A DNA stretch of 37,988 nt from CAJBLF01 sp041675025 (GCA_041675025.1 JBAYUS010000007.1:1-37988), one strand, 5' to 3'. Shown: positions 1 through 10,930, numbered from the stretch's first letter. Program-made: numbers and translations. Notes: a model not told the origin generated them from the letters alone.

Positions 1-123
1 CCTTCCCGATGTATCGGGACGCCTAACCAGCTGAGCTACATGCCCTTATCTTGCATTATCTATTAACTGGACTTCCGACCTTCCCGATGTATCGGGACGC
101 CTAACCAGCTGAGCTACATGCCC
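1..123 (-). repeat. tandem tRNA-like 5'-half repeats (decayed tRNA)
   Basis: Two identical 45-bp copies lie at 1-45 and 79-123, 78 bp apart. On the minus strand each reads like the 5' part of a tRNA: acceptor strand GGGCATG, then TA, a D arm GCTCAGCTGGTTA, then an anticodon-like hairpin CCCGA-TACA-TCGGG and AAGG. Neither copy can fold as a standard tRNA. The second D-stem strand is short by about two bases, the hairpin loop is four bases instead of seven, and no CATGCCC acceptor partner follows. The segment between the copies starts like a variable loop and T arm (GGTCGGAAGTCC) and then degenerates. I read this as a duplicated, decayed tRNA or tRNA-derived repeat. The window edge hides whatever lies to the left. 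Confidence 0.5.
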
Positions 124-276
124 GTAATATAACGCATTTTCAAAAATACAAAAAAAATAATCTGGTTGACTGTATAACAATCTTATATGTAAATTCAAGC
201 AGAAAAATAGAAAATTTACTTGTTTCAAAAAAAGAAATAGGTAATACAAGTGAGTATATTAATTTTTCTATTACAT

Positions 277-1893
277 ATGAAACATTTTTGAATCACACAA
301 ACAACTAAAAAAACTTGGAAAAGTTATCTCAAATATATAAATGGGACATTTGTTATCCTCATTATAATATGTTTCATATTTTTCACGTTTGTTGCCAAGA
401 TCAATAGTATGTTATTTAAAAACAAAATAGATCTCTTCAAAGAAGATCTTGGACAAATAGCTTTTTATACTCGGACATTTGATAAAGAACTTTCACACTT
501 TTTAGTAACACTAGATAATATTGTACAAAGCTACGTAAAAGGAGATAATGTTTTTATTACCAAAGAAAAAGAAATAATTTTTTGTCGAGAATATATAGAA
601 GAAAATAAAGAGTATTTAAAAAAGGTTGGATTTTCAAACTACGATAAACTTATAAATCTTTTTTCAGATCTCAAAGTATATCAAAAAGAATTTTTCGAAC
701 TCTTGGGGAAAAAACAGTCATTCAATTATCTCGTGATCTTGCAAAATACTAATGAAAAGAGGCCAAATGGTTGATTTTTTGGATCATTTGCATTTATCAA
801 AGTAGACCAATGACACATTAAAACATTGGAAATTATAGATTCATATTATCCAGATTTTATCGCATATAGAACGCGTATCATGGCACCAGAATGGACTGCA
901 CCATTCTTACCAGATCGCAAGATAGGATTTATCGCAGGAAACAAATTTGGATTTTCCGATATCGATGGAAAAAACCTGAAAGACCTCTACGAACTCATGC
1001 TCAACAAAACATATGATATGGCAAAGGTTAAGCAGACAATGCAGCCCGATCTCTATGAAAAAGTATTACATCAAGACATCAAATGAGTGATATTTATCAG
1101 AGCAGATTTGTTAGAAAACTTTTTTACAACGTTTAAGTACAAAGAACAAGAATGGCAATTTTTAAATGCATCCATTGACTTGATCAGAAAGGAAATTCGT
1201 GGAAATAAAAAAGAAATGTACATCAAAGAAATCAAACAATATTTTGATAATCAGAAATGAAATATTATAAAAAATGTCGTCAATAGATTCGATGAAATAG
1301 CCAACAAGCAATTTGTGACGATATATCTATCAAACGTCTCTACAGGATTTAATGCCACACTTACTAAGCACAATCTGACGAATATATTTGATCCAAATTA
1401 TATATATTTCTGGGACACCAACACGAGTTATAATAAAATCGACGGATTCATCACCAAACACATTCAGATCAACGATGAACAAGGAATGATTCAAAAAGAT
1501 AGTAAGAGCGATATCGTAGATATCCGTGACTTGAAGAACGGAAAATACACGATAAATATTTATTATAAATTCTGAATTCCTGAATATTATCCAGCACTTA
1601 TCAAATCATTTGAGAAGAAATATGAAATTCAGATCACCGACAGAGAGATGGCAATCTTAGGACTAAAATCAGGAATGTACGAAGAACCAGGACAAGGAAA
1701 AGTAAGAAAACGACGAGAAACAAAAGCAACCGTCTACTTCCCACAATATATCAAAGTAACAAACGTCACAGGAGACATCTACTATCAAGCACCATTCACT
1801 CCGCCATTCGCTAATGGATTATTTTATCAGATGGGTAGTATAGAAAATAATAGTACAAGAGTCGTTAAGATAAACATAGAAGTAAATAAGTAA
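277..1893 (+). CDS. DUF4012 domain membrane-anchored protein
   Basis: A 538-residue protein assembled across six in-frame TGA codons, ending in TAA. Residues about 24-41 form one hydrophobic segment (signal anchor), and the rest is predicted extracytoplasmic. The family marker is at residues about 150-175: NYLVILQNTNEKRPNG-GFFG, where the second Gly (codon at 772) is TGA. This matches the LLQN..E.RP.GGF.G signature of DUF4012, a family of unknown function common in Gram-positives and candidate phyla radiation (CPR) bacteria. The ATG at 277 is the first in frame that includes the membrane segment, and no Shine-Dalgarno is seen. A charged stretch (about 475-485, KVRKRRETK) precedes the C-terminal beta-rich part. 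The function is unknown; a surface or polymer-related role is only inference. Confidence 0.85.
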
Positions 1894-2208
1894 TCATGTC
1901 CGTTTACCTACTATAACTCGTCACTTATCAGACATATGTCTGATAGCGACGAATTTACGCCTGCCCGCCTCTGGAGAGACATCCGACAACACTCCGATTT
2001 TAGTACATTTAACGACACTCCATGTCGCAAAACATACCATCTCGGACTTCTATACGACACTCTATGTCGCACAGAAGCTAGTTATGTAACATACTCGTGC
2101 AGGATATAAAAAATTTCGGGGGTGTTTGCCCTTATGGGGCAATCTTCCTTTGAAAAAGGAAGCGAAACCGATATATTCTCAAAAAGATTTATCTTTTAAT
2201 TTAAAAAT
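1894..2208. other. hairpin-rich intergenic region, no gene seen
   Basis: This 315-bp spacer carries strong secondary structure and no credible ORF. A perfect 20-bp palindrome (TATCAGACAT and its mirror) spans about 1926-1946 and extends imperfectly with CGTC/GACG. Two copies of a short repeat, CGACACTC(C/T)ATGTCGCA, lie near 2012 and 2059. A nested hairpin with CTTCT/AGAAG and CGAC/GTCG arms is followed by GTTATGTAACAT near 2090. Two simple hairpins, TTGCCC/GGGCAA and CTTCCTTT/AAAGGAAG, lie at about 2128-2163 in the leader of the lipoprotein gene. Some could be terminators, processing sites or recombination sites. Confidence 0.6.
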
Positions 2209-2814
2209 ATGAAAAAAACATTAATAGTCATATTTATTTCATTTAGTATAATATTAACTTGATGTTCTAAAAACAATGAGCCAACAAAAACCGAATTATT
2301 TAATTTAAATCAAGAATGCTCTGCCTATAATAGCTGATTAAATGAAAATTTTTCATGAAAAACGTTCACATATAACGAAAAGGATCCAAAACCAAATGAA
2401 TGATTAACAAAAAATGAAATAGATAATTGATGGTTAGTTTATCTTTCTACAATGTGGGGAACCGAAGACTCTAATATAACACATTGAAATGTTTTTTATA
2501 GCACAAAAAGTAACTCATGTTTATTAGACATATATAGAACAGCAACTGTGTGAAGAGTTGCACCGACTCAAACAGAGGTTTTTGAACTACGAGATTATAT
2601 TTGAAAAAATATAGTTTATAGAAAAGTATGTAAAAAAACGAACTACAAAGACATTTATAGCAAAGTATTAGATAAGAATACTAGAATATTTATAGAAGAT
2701 TCAGAATTTATTAATTGTAAAAAAGAATTTTATAATGAATTAGAAGTATATAAATGAAATAGTTCAAATAATATATCAAAAAAAATTATTAATATTTTAT
2801 TTGGTCGACTATAA
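2209..2814 (+). CDS. putative lipoprotein, unknown function
   Basis: 201 residues, ATG to TAA, with about nine in-frame TGA codons. The N-terminus is a classic lipoprotein signal: MKKT, a hydrophobic run, then the lipobox LTGC with Cys at residue 19. The Gly of the lipobox is encoded by TGA, so the gene only makes sense in code 25. The mature part is rich in Asn, Lys and Tyr with a few more cysteines. I do not recognise a family. It is preceded by the hairpin-rich spacer and followed 44 bp later by another unknown gene on the same strand. A cell-surface location is inferred from the lipobox only. Confidence 0.8.
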
Positions 2815-2858
2815 TACATTTTACTGAGAGATAGAAGATTTAATTAATACTTTTTCCT

Positions 2859-3347
2859 ATGAGTCTAATTCCAAACAAAAGAAAGAAAGAAGAAGAAATA
2901 GGCATATTTTTTACAAATCGGTATAATAAAAAGTATAATACTGCCTATGATTTATGTATAGATGAAGAAGACAGGGATATTGATTGTCTTATGAGATCAA
3001 AAATAGACGATAAACACGTTTGATTACAAATAACAACATACGACTCTGTTGCATTAGAAACACTAGCAAAACATCAAAAAAAACCAAATAAAGTAATATG
3101 CTTCAATCCAGAACGTGTAAAATGTGTCAAAAAAGCAATTGTCAAAAAAAACAACTGAATAATAAACAATAATTTTTTATTAATTTGGAGTGATGGATTA
3201 ACTTGATTTAATTATGATTACATAAAAGAAGAAACATTAAATGAATGTTGATTATCAAACTACAAAAAGATTTATTTAGTGAAAATGCCAAACAATGGAA
3301 TTCCTAAAAATGAATCAAATGAATGAGAAATAATAGAATTAAAATAA
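2859..3347 (+). CDS. hypothetical protein
   Basis: 162 residues, ATG to TAA, with about five in-frame TGA codons read as Gly (for example in KHVG-LQIT and SDGLTG-FNYD). There is no signal peptide or membrane segment, so it is probably cytoplasmic. The N-terminus is strongly basic and acidic (KRKKEEE) and the rest is of mixed charge with scattered cysteines. No family is recognised. It follows the lipoprotein gene by 44 bp and may be co-transcribed with it. An attC-like palindrome lies about 60 bp after its stop, so the pair could be a mobile cassette. Confidence 0.7.
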
Positions 3348-3405
3348 AACACCCCCTTTCCTAGTTAAAATAGAAATTTAAGTATTTACTACACTCGTAC
3401 GATTA

Positions 3406-3464
3406 CATAACAGAGCCTACACGACATCCGTTTCAACGGAAATCGTACAGGCTCAGACGTTATG
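3406..3464 (+). repeat. imperfect palindrome resembling an integron attC site
   Basis: A 59-nt imperfect inverted repeat. CATAAC (3406-3411) pairs with GTTATG (3459-3464), GAGCCT (3413-3418) with AGGCTC (3449-3454), ACGA with TCGT, and CCGTT with AACGG around a tiny loop. The outer arm on the right reads GTTATGC, close to the GTTRRRY core of attC R' boxes. The spacers between the two outer stems are unequal (1 and 4 nt). The order R-L-centre-L-R is attC-like. No integrase gene is in the window, so a plain hairpin or terminator remnant remains possible. Confidence 0.35.
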
Positions 3465-3508
3465 CAACATGAATATCAGTCCAATCTTTAATTAAAGAAA
3501 GAATAATC

Positions 3509-4285
3509 ATGAATAAATCAGATTTTTTTATAGATATAGCACTTCAAGACAATGGCTGTGGTGTAATAAGTCCATGACACAGATACACCACAGATGAATT
3601 TGATATAGCTAAAGACAGAATTGCTCGAAATTTGGAAAATTTAGCAAAACTTGAAAACACAATTTCCGAGCGTATGAAAGTACTATACCAGAAAAATATT
3701 TCAGAAATCTTGGAAAAGGAAGTGCCAATTATGTACCTTGACTGTGATAAAAAAGGAAATGATGATATTATGTTCTTCTTATTCAAAGAATGTATGAAAA
3801 ATGCCACAATGGAAAACAAAGAACAAGTGGCATCCAAAATAATTGGAAGAAGAACAATAGTGACACCTGATTCTGATACTCGAAATAAATATATGAAAGA
3901 GAATCAATTAGATCTAGAATGAATGTTCAATTATTACAACGAACAGCTTAAAACTCATCTAAGTACGAATGATTCTGAATACATTAATAGTTTGCTCAAT
4001 TATGAAGGAAATATGGCTTTTGATTGACTAGGAAAACTCATGGAACATCAAAAGACTAGATATTTATATCTTTATTTAGACAAGGTTGAAAAACTTAGTA
4101 TAGATGAGCAAACTAGAATAAATAGATTCCTTTACTCAAGATGAGCAATCAATAATGATAAATGGGTTCGTTTGAAAATAAATAATTGAAGCAAATGATG
4201 GAAAAGTCGAACATCAGATTCATGACACAGAGTCGAGGCAACACATGATTATTCTGAAAGACATATCTATGAAGAAGATTTATAA
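3509..4285 (+). CDS. hypothetical protein
   Basis: 258 residues, ATG to TAA, with in-frame TGA at several Gly positions (for example the SPG-HRYTT motif near residue 23). No signal peptide or membrane segment is seen. Its middle is alpha-helical and charged. The C-terminus is the most distinctive part: LYSRG, then WVRLKINNG, then HRVEATHDYSERHIYEEDL. C-termini of this type (W..., then H.YSE.) resemble ends of some bacterial P-loop ATPases, but no Walker A motif is visible here, so I leave the function open. The gene sits between two hairpin-rich spacers and may be part of an accessory cassette. Confidence 0.7.
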
Positions 4286-4484
4286 GTATGGACTGAAATT
4301 CACGTCCGCTCTCTTCGTTTGCGCGTACAACAGCTTTCATCTATATACACTGCCTGAAATATAATTTTCTAAGGAACGGCGACGCATCAGCAGAGCAAGA
4401 AACGTTGTCGGACATCTATACTTTTTATTTACTCGGAACCTTTTTGATTTTTTCAGAGTAGAGATTTTAAGCACAAAGTCGGGA
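4286..4484. other. intergenic spacer, weak dyad symmetry
   Basis: About 200 bp between the 3509 gene and the promoter of the 4547 gene. It is locally more GC-rich than its surroundings and holds GTCCG/CGGAC and ACAAC/GTTGT complementary words about 90 nt apart. No gene or clear terminator is seen. Confidence 0.4.
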
Positions 4485-4515
4485 TTGACTTTTCATATGA
4501 AATATGTAATATAAT
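4485..4515 (+). promoter_or_regulatory. sigma70-like promoter of the 4547 gene
   Basis: TTGACT at 4485-4490 and TATAAT at 4510-4515, spacer 19 nt (longer than the usual 17). Transcription would start about 25 nt before the ATG at 4547, leaving an A/T-rich leader with no Shine-Dalgarno. Confidence 0.5.
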
Positions 4516-4546
4516 AGAGGAATTATAAACATAAATTTTAAATAAA

Positions 4547-5047
4547 ATGAAAAATGTAATTTTGATTATTGTGTTACTGATAAGTATCAGTATGCAAAGT
4601 AAATCACAGGAACTATCGAAAAAAGCAATAGCTTTTTGGAAAGGCGATAGTTGTAAATGTTTTGGAGATCATGGCAAAATTATGGAAAATTTGATCCAAA
4701 AAAAAGTTTTGAAACATGTAGAGCATACGAAAGAAAACTGCAATACAGAAGAAATCTGGATGCAAACACTTGTAAGATCAAAACTTCTTTTGACAGAAAC
4801 CAACTTCGAAGAAAAGGATTATTTTGAAAAACTAACAGGAGATATTAACGGATACATCATTTCAACTTTCGTTAATAAACTTGCTAATGAAAATAACTTT
4901 TTTGTTACCTTTTCAATTCAGAAGAACAAAACAATATGTTATTTCTTCGATAAAAAATTTAATCAAGTAGAATTTTTGGATGGTTTTAATGAAAAAAACA
5001 TTACATATTTAAACGACATCAAAAAATTCTACGACACTTTAAAATGA
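4547..5047 (+). CDS. small secreted protein with an apparent TGA stop
   Basis: 166 residues if TGA at 5045-5047 is the stop. The N-terminus is a signal peptide (MKNV, a hydrophobic core, then SKSQ), a style typical of Bacteroidetes. The mature part has four cysteines (CKC, C in EN-C-NTEE, C in TI-C-YFF) and no recognised family. There is no internal TGA, and glycine uses GGA, GGC and GGT only. An intrinsic terminator begins 6 nt after the TGA. In code 25 the TGA would be glycine and the frame would run to TAG at 5117-5119, through the terminator hairpin. This makes the gene look like a recent arrival from a standard-code donor. Its own promoter (4485) and terminator make it a self-contained unit. 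Confidence 0.7.
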   Translation: MKNVILIIVLLISISMQSKSQELSKKAIAFWKGDSCKCFGDHGKIMENLIQKKVLKHVEHTKENCNTEEIWMQTLVRSKLLLTETNFEEKDYFEKLTGDINGYIISTFVNKLANENNFFVTFSIQKNKTICYFFDKKFNQVEFLDGFNEKNITYLNDIKKFYDTLK

Positions 5048-5052
5048 AATTT

Positions 5053-5078
5053 AAGCTCGTTTTTAACGGGCTTTTTTT
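5053..5078 (+). terminator. intrinsic terminator of the 4547 gene
   Basis: AAGCTCG (5053-5059) pairs with CGGGCTT (5067-5073) around TTTTTAA, followed by a T tract to 5078. It begins 6 nt after the TGA at 5045, inside the code-25 read-through frame. Confidence 0.85.
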
Positions 5079-5265
5079 ATACTTTGAAATTTCCTCCATT
5101 ATTCATATATTTCCTCTAGTAAGAATTTCCACTCAACAAACAAAATAATCAAAAAGACATAAACAACAAAAAAATAATCACTCTACGTGCTTGCGGGGTG
5201 GTTATTTTAAATAAAAAATTTGCACATAATCCTCCAAAAATATACTTCATAGTTTTGGTTGAATT

Positions 5266-6201
5266 ATGGGTAAATTTTCCCTTCGAAAATTTGCTTTTTT
5301 ATTAGATTCTGGATATAATAAAGTAAGTCTTTTATCCAGGCGACGAGTAATGCAAAATCAGCTTACTACAGAAAAAATAACAAAAAGACTCGGAGAGTTG
5401 GAGATTTTGGAAAAACATGAAAAAGATACACTAGAAAAATTACTAAAAAAATTGGAACTTTCAAATATTTTGGAAAATAAAGAAAAAGAAAAATTAGAAA
5501 TTTTACAACAACAACAAAGAGAAAAAAGAAAAAACAAATTAGAAAAAAAACCACAAAAAAAAATTACAACAGCACAAAAAGTGGTGCAGTTATGACTCTT
5601 ATCAACAATGTTGTTGACTGGCTTAAAAACTTGAGAATCAGAAATAAAAAAAATGGAAAAACCAGAAATAAAAAAAGAATTGTTCTGAGAAACAAAGGAA
5701 ATTTTTGTCTCAGATCAATCAAAAAATAAAAAAATAATAATTGAAAAAGAAAATAAAAAACCAGAAATAAAAATAGAAATACCAAAAAAGAAAGAAGTAA
5801 TAAAGACACCAAATATAATAAAAAAAGAAGTACCAGTACAAACAAACAATGATATTGTAAAAAATATACCTAGCGCAGACGCGCCAGAAGAAATACATTC
5901 AGGACATATAACACTAGAAGTACAAAGAATACAATGAAACATATCAGAATATAGCGTATATCCAAGCGGATATAGCATCAAACGAAAAGACGAAAACTAT
6001 GATGAAAATGAGTTGGGATATAACAGAATACAAACAATAAATTTTATAGTCAACGAAAATGGAATAAATATCGGAACGATACAATTTGATAGAATGGGAA
6101 ATTTAATAAACAAAGAAATAACATATAATGGGAAAGCATATTCTCTATCACAAAATGGAACACAAATACAGATAATGGAGCAGTTTATAACAAGCAAATA
6201 A
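5266..6201 (+). CDS. hypothetical Lys/Glu-rich protein with one hydrophobic segment
   Basis: 311 residues across about four in-frame TGA codons, ending in TAA. Residues 1-105 are basic and predicted coiled coil (repeated LE/KLEK heptads, then a QQQQREKRK run). Residues about 106-124 are hydrophobic (LGLLSTMLLTGLKTG). A Lys/Pro/Glu/Ile linker follows (about 125-210, repeats such as KPEIKIEIPKK). A C-terminal beta-rich domain (about 225-311) contains INFIVNENGINIGTIQFD. The layout suggests cytoplasmic coiled coil, membrane, then outer domain, but the hydrophobic segment is short. No family is recognised. It leads a co-directional run with the 6390 and 6631 genes, and the spacer after it includes a weak terminator near 6257-6281. 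Confidence 0.7.
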
Positions 6202-6389
6202 GAGGAAAAACATATTATATATAAATATATACAAAAGAGAAGCAAATATACAGAGAAAGCCAGGGTTTTTTAGCTTTTTTTCTATTTACGGATAAAATTA
6301 GATACTATACATGTTGATGAACAAAAAAGTAATAAAAAAGAATACCAACATTATTCATTATTCATTTTTAATTATTCATTAAATCATAG

Positions 6390-6602
6390 ATGGCTACAAA
6401 AACCAACAAAGACTACCTCTTGACTATGCTCAAAACACTGGAAGGGAAACGACCAGCTGCGGCAGGACTCAAGACATTGGTAGAGAAAAATTTAGTAAAT
6501 GAAGATCAAATTATGCAACTCTTGCATACGTTTTTGGACGTCATTTATGAAACACAAACCAAATCAGATCTTATTAGTTTGAAAAAATTAATGAAAAAAT
6601 AA
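6390..6602 (+). CDS. small hypothetical protein
   Basis: 70 residues, ATG to TAA, helical and charged (MATKTNKDYLLTMLK at the start, LKKLMKK at the end), with no signal peptide and no in-frame TGA. It lies only 28 bp before the 1428-residue gene and is probably co-transcribed with it. No family is recognised. It could be a small partner of the giant protein; that is inference from spacing alone. The upstream spacer (6340-6385) carries the ATTATTCATT-type low-complexity repeat that recurs before the ftsW and exonuclease genes. Confidence 0.65.
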   Translation: MATKTNKDYLLTMLKTLEGKRPAAAGLKTLVEKNLVNEDQIMQLLHTFLDVIYETQTKSDLISLKKLMKK

Positions 6603-6630
6603 GTAATTTTATTATTTGTAATCCATTCAC

Positions 6631-9600
6631 ATGGCTAATATCGATATGCAAAAACATTTTGAGGCAGAAAAAACAGAGAGTAACAAAGAGCTGTTTTCTG
6701 ATGTCGACCTCAAAGAGTTCAATGACCTTGTAAAAGACAAGGCTGATTTTGATCTCTTAGTAAAAGGATTTGAAGATGAAAAAACCATCAAAGAGATACA
6801 AGAAGTCAAAGGCATGAAAGATATGATAGAATCTTTTGTAAAAACAAAAGCAGGATTGGCAGATATTTTCAAAAATGAATATGATTCATTGGCAAAAGAT
6901 CAGGATCTTTATGAAGTATGCGTACTTGGAGCTATACTTACCAAAGGCAAAGTAGATAAAGCTAATTATAAATCATTAGCAAAAGAATATTATTTATCTC
7001 TCAATCCAGTAGCAAAAGTTGAAGTAAAAGAAAATAAACCAAACATCATAGGAGAATATGCTACAGCATCTTCTGAAATTAATAATGTTACAAAAACAAC
7101 CATAGAAACAAAAACAAAACTAGAAGCTGGTAAAAAAATCACTAAAGCTTCAGTAAGTATTTCTGCAGGTGCAGATATGAGACAAATGAATGAAATAATC
7201 GCAAAAGAAGGATACGATAATAAAATAAAAGAACTAGAAAATTTAGGAAAAAATTTCAAAGATAAAACAAATATAGATCAAATAACAAACATCATTGCAG
7301 AATTAAAATCCAGCAAAATAGATAACATTAGCAAAACACAAGCAGAACAAAAAGGAAACCATTATCTTATCGGAGCAAGAGTTACTGAATGATTTGTAGA
7401 AGTATTAAATAAATTAGCAAAAGACCCAGAACCAAAATTGACATTAAGTATCGACTGGGCAAATTGCGTAATAGGAAATGTAAATAGCGATAAACCAGAA
7501 GACAAAAAACTTAATATAAACCTTCAAGTAACCAAAGTAGAAAAAAATGAAAAAGAAAAAGAACAAAAAGAAAAAACATTGACAGTTACTACTCCAGTAA
7601 CGAAAAAAGAAGAAGGAATAAAAGTAAAAACCGTTGTTGAAGGTAAAACTAAAGGACCAAGTACACCAAAAGATAAGGTAATAGAAACCACAGTAAATAC
7701 ATGAGATCAGGTAAATTTTTATAAAAGCAATAGAGAATGAAATAACGGAACTGCTAGCTGAAAAATTATTAAAACAAATACAGAAACAAATGAAGTAACA
7801 ATAAAAGAAGATAAAACAGGAAAAGAATATGTAGTAAAAAGCAATGCTATCAATGAAAAAATAAATACACAAAAGGAAGTTTCCAATAACAATGAATCAA
7901 AAGAAACTAAAAACTTAGGAGAATTTCCTGATATTTTTATCGCAGAAAGAGTAAGAATAGCACTCAGCAAGGATTTCAAACGAAATGATAAAGCGATCGA
8001 CAAAGATAAGGATATTCAAAATATCAAAACAACAGACAAAGAAAATGTATTTTCTGTAATTATAAAAGACAAAGAACTTCTATTCTCATGCGCAAAAATC
8101 GACAAGGATTGGAATTTTGATAAAGATGAAAATAACAAAATAAAAGTAGAAGAAAAAGATAAAAAATATTATGAAGCTAAACTAGAAACAGCAGAATTAA
8201 AGGATAAATTTAAAGTATATGATGTTACTCAAACTGATAAAAATATAAACATCAAACTCAATGAAACAAAAACAAAAGAAGCATTTAAGACATATTATAC
8301 ACTTAAAAATCCAGAATATGTTTTAGATATAAACAATATTATTGTCACTCAAGATGCCAATAATGATTTAGCAAACATCAAAACAAATATTAAATTCAAA
8401 CTTCCTGCAACAATATTGGCAAATCAAAAAGAAAAAAACATTACAGAAGATATTTTAGAAGGAATTATTTTTGATAAAGACGGAGAAATTAACTCAACAA
8501 AAGGAAGTGTTTATAAAAAATTTATAGGAAAAAATACATTAAATCTATTAACTAAAGACAAAGACGAAGATGATAATTATAAAAAAGAAAACAAAAATTT
8601 AAATTATAATGTTAAACTCTCAGGAAAAGATATTGTCATCATCAATGATGAAATATGAATAGATCCTACCACAAGATTAGCAGATTTTAGTGACAATAAA
8701 ATGGCTTCTGAAGTAGAAAATGCTGAAATGACACAAAAAACATTTGAAACATATACGGCAGATCTCAATGCAAACTTTAAAAAACGACAAATCAATGCAA
8801 AATGAGGAAATGAATATCAACTTTTGGTTATCCCACAAATACCAGGAGTCGACGAAAGCGAATATGTAAGTGTTAATTTTACATATAAACAAAAGGTAAA
8901 TACACAAACACAATATTTTACATTTAAACCAACAGATTTAGTAATACCAGAAAAATATACTGATGCAAAAAATAATAAATATTTTGTCATAGATAATTTT
9001 TATTACAGAGTAGAAATACCAACAGGAGAACAAACATCCATCAATCCTAGAATACTTTTAGATCAACATAAGACAAAAGAAGTAGCTTTAGAAAAAACAA
9101 ATAAAAAAGGTGAAAATACAATAAAAGAACCAAAGATAGAAAAGATAGATAATAACGCATGAGGAATACAAGATAGAAATATAGCACTATTAAATAATAT
9201 TAGATATGATAATGAAAGATATTCAGATTTTTCTATGAATGAAGAAGAAAGAACAATAGATTATACAAGAGATGTTTCTTTGGATGAAATACTATGATAT
9301 GATAAGGATAATAAAAATAAACTTATCCTAGGAACCGTAAAATTTGATGGAAACGGAGAAATAATAGAAACAACAGATCGTAATATTGCTATCAACAAAA
9401 AAAATCAAACACTTGAAATTAAAGACATATTTGGACGAAACAAAACACTTACTATTCCATTTGAAAAAAAAGAAGGTAAATTTATTATCGGAACAAATTC
9501 CAATGAAAAAGCTAAATATATCGTAGATGAATTTATTAAACAAAAAGAATATCTCAAAAACAGAATTTACGATGAAAAAGCAAGCATCACCACAAAACTT

Positions 9601-10917
9601 AATGAAAAAATAAAAGAGGTCTGAACACAACGTGCAAGCGAATTTCCATGATTAGCATTGGCAGTTCCAAAAATTAATAGCAAACGAAAAGAAAAAAATA
9701 TACCGACGATAGACGCAGTAAAATATCTTAACTGACCTACAAGCGCAGGACTCTACTATTTAGAATTAGGGAATCAATATAAACAAGGAAACGATTCAAG
9801 AGAAGAAGAGGTTTTATATTTCAAGGTAAATGGAAAAGATGTGGCTCTTACCGATATGAATGGTAATAATATAAAAGAGACATATATCCAATCAAATAAA
9901 GAATATAAACCAGGGAAAGGATTAATATTGGTAACAAGTGATTTAATCATTAACTCAGTAAAAGACATAGAACAACAAGAAAAAGGATATCCAAAATTTA
10001 CTAATGAACCAGAAACAATAAAAAGACATCTCGCTATAACAAGAACAGATAAAGCGGATAATAAAAATTATGAAAGAGAAGTAGATGGATGATACCTTAG
10101 AATATTTGGAAATTCTAAACTTGGAAATATTACATCTCTACCTATAAAGGCTGATGAAAATAATAAAGATAAATATCTTTATTCTCAAGAAGGACTTAAA
10201 CCAACAACAGCAGAAGATATGGCTAAAGATCTTCGAGATTATGATAATTTTAAAACCCTCAAAAATACAGGACTCAAAGAATCAGAACTTAAGGTTATTT
10301 TTATGACTAAATTTAAAGCAAGTGGAAAAATAGATAAAGCTACAAATGGAGATAATATCAGAATCAAAAACAATAAAGGAAAATATGAATATTGGAAAAT
10401 ATCATCAAAAGATAATGGAGAAACAATCAAATTTGAAGAAAATACAATTTCAAAAGAAATTCAAGAAAAAATAGTAGATGATATGAAAAAAGATCTCATT
10501 ATTTTATGATCAATAGAAAATATTAAATTTAAATCCAGAAGAAATGATGAAAGCAAAAAAACAATCGTTGATTGGAATAAAGCAGGAAACTGGACTATAA
10601 AAGATTTAGATAAAAAAACAATTGAAGGATTTATTAATCAAGAAACAGTTGAAAATAAAAAACTTACTCTACAACTTCTTGGACCTGCAGAAGAAAGTAT
10701 TACACTCGACATCAATGATAAAATATATCAAAAATTAGAATCAAAAGATCTTAAAAATGGATTCTATGAAGACTTATTTGAAAGTAAACTAGCAGATGAT
10801 AGCGACAAAGAAGCGACTGTACAAAGTGAAAATTATAAGGTATATCTAAAATCTAACAAAGAAAAGAAAGAACAACGAATAATATTTGAATCTCAAGTAG
10901 AATCAGCAGGAGAATAA
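6631..10917 (+). CDS. giant (1428 aa) Lys/Glu-rich protein, unknown function
   Basis: One continuous code-25 frame of 4287 bp ending TAA TAA. There is no signal peptide and no clear membrane segment. Residues 1-140 are helical and acidic/basic. From about residue 355 on, several beta-rich modules of similar flavour recur: about 358-413 (V-x-F..., then GKII...VTIK...GKEY), about 890-950 (LGTVKFDGNGEI), about 1230-1270 (ASGKID, then IRIKNNKGKYEYW) and about 1307-1367 (GNWTIKDLDKK). These look like small SH3/KOW-like barrels, a visual judgement only. Lys and Glu dominate, and aromatic and cysteine residues are few. It ends in a strong terminator and shares strand and spacing with the 6390 gene. 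I do not recognise any family and assign no function. Confidence 0.8.
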
Positions 10918-10930
10918 TAAACAATAATAC

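Noticed and set aside
46..249. A 67-codon minus-strand ORF
   Set aside because: Its C-terminal part is the translation of the tRNA-like repeat, a well-known artefact. The rest is low-complexity.
3544..3837. A 97-codon minus-strand ORF
   Set aside because: It is antisense to the 3509 gene, whose code-25 frame is continuous over 258 residues.
5366..6245. Several long minus-strand ORFs rich in Phe, Leu and Ile
   Set aside because: They are antisense shadows of the Lys/Glu-rich gene at 5266. The same holds for minus-strand ORFs at 7444-7872, 7719-8003 and 9328-9630 over the giant gene.
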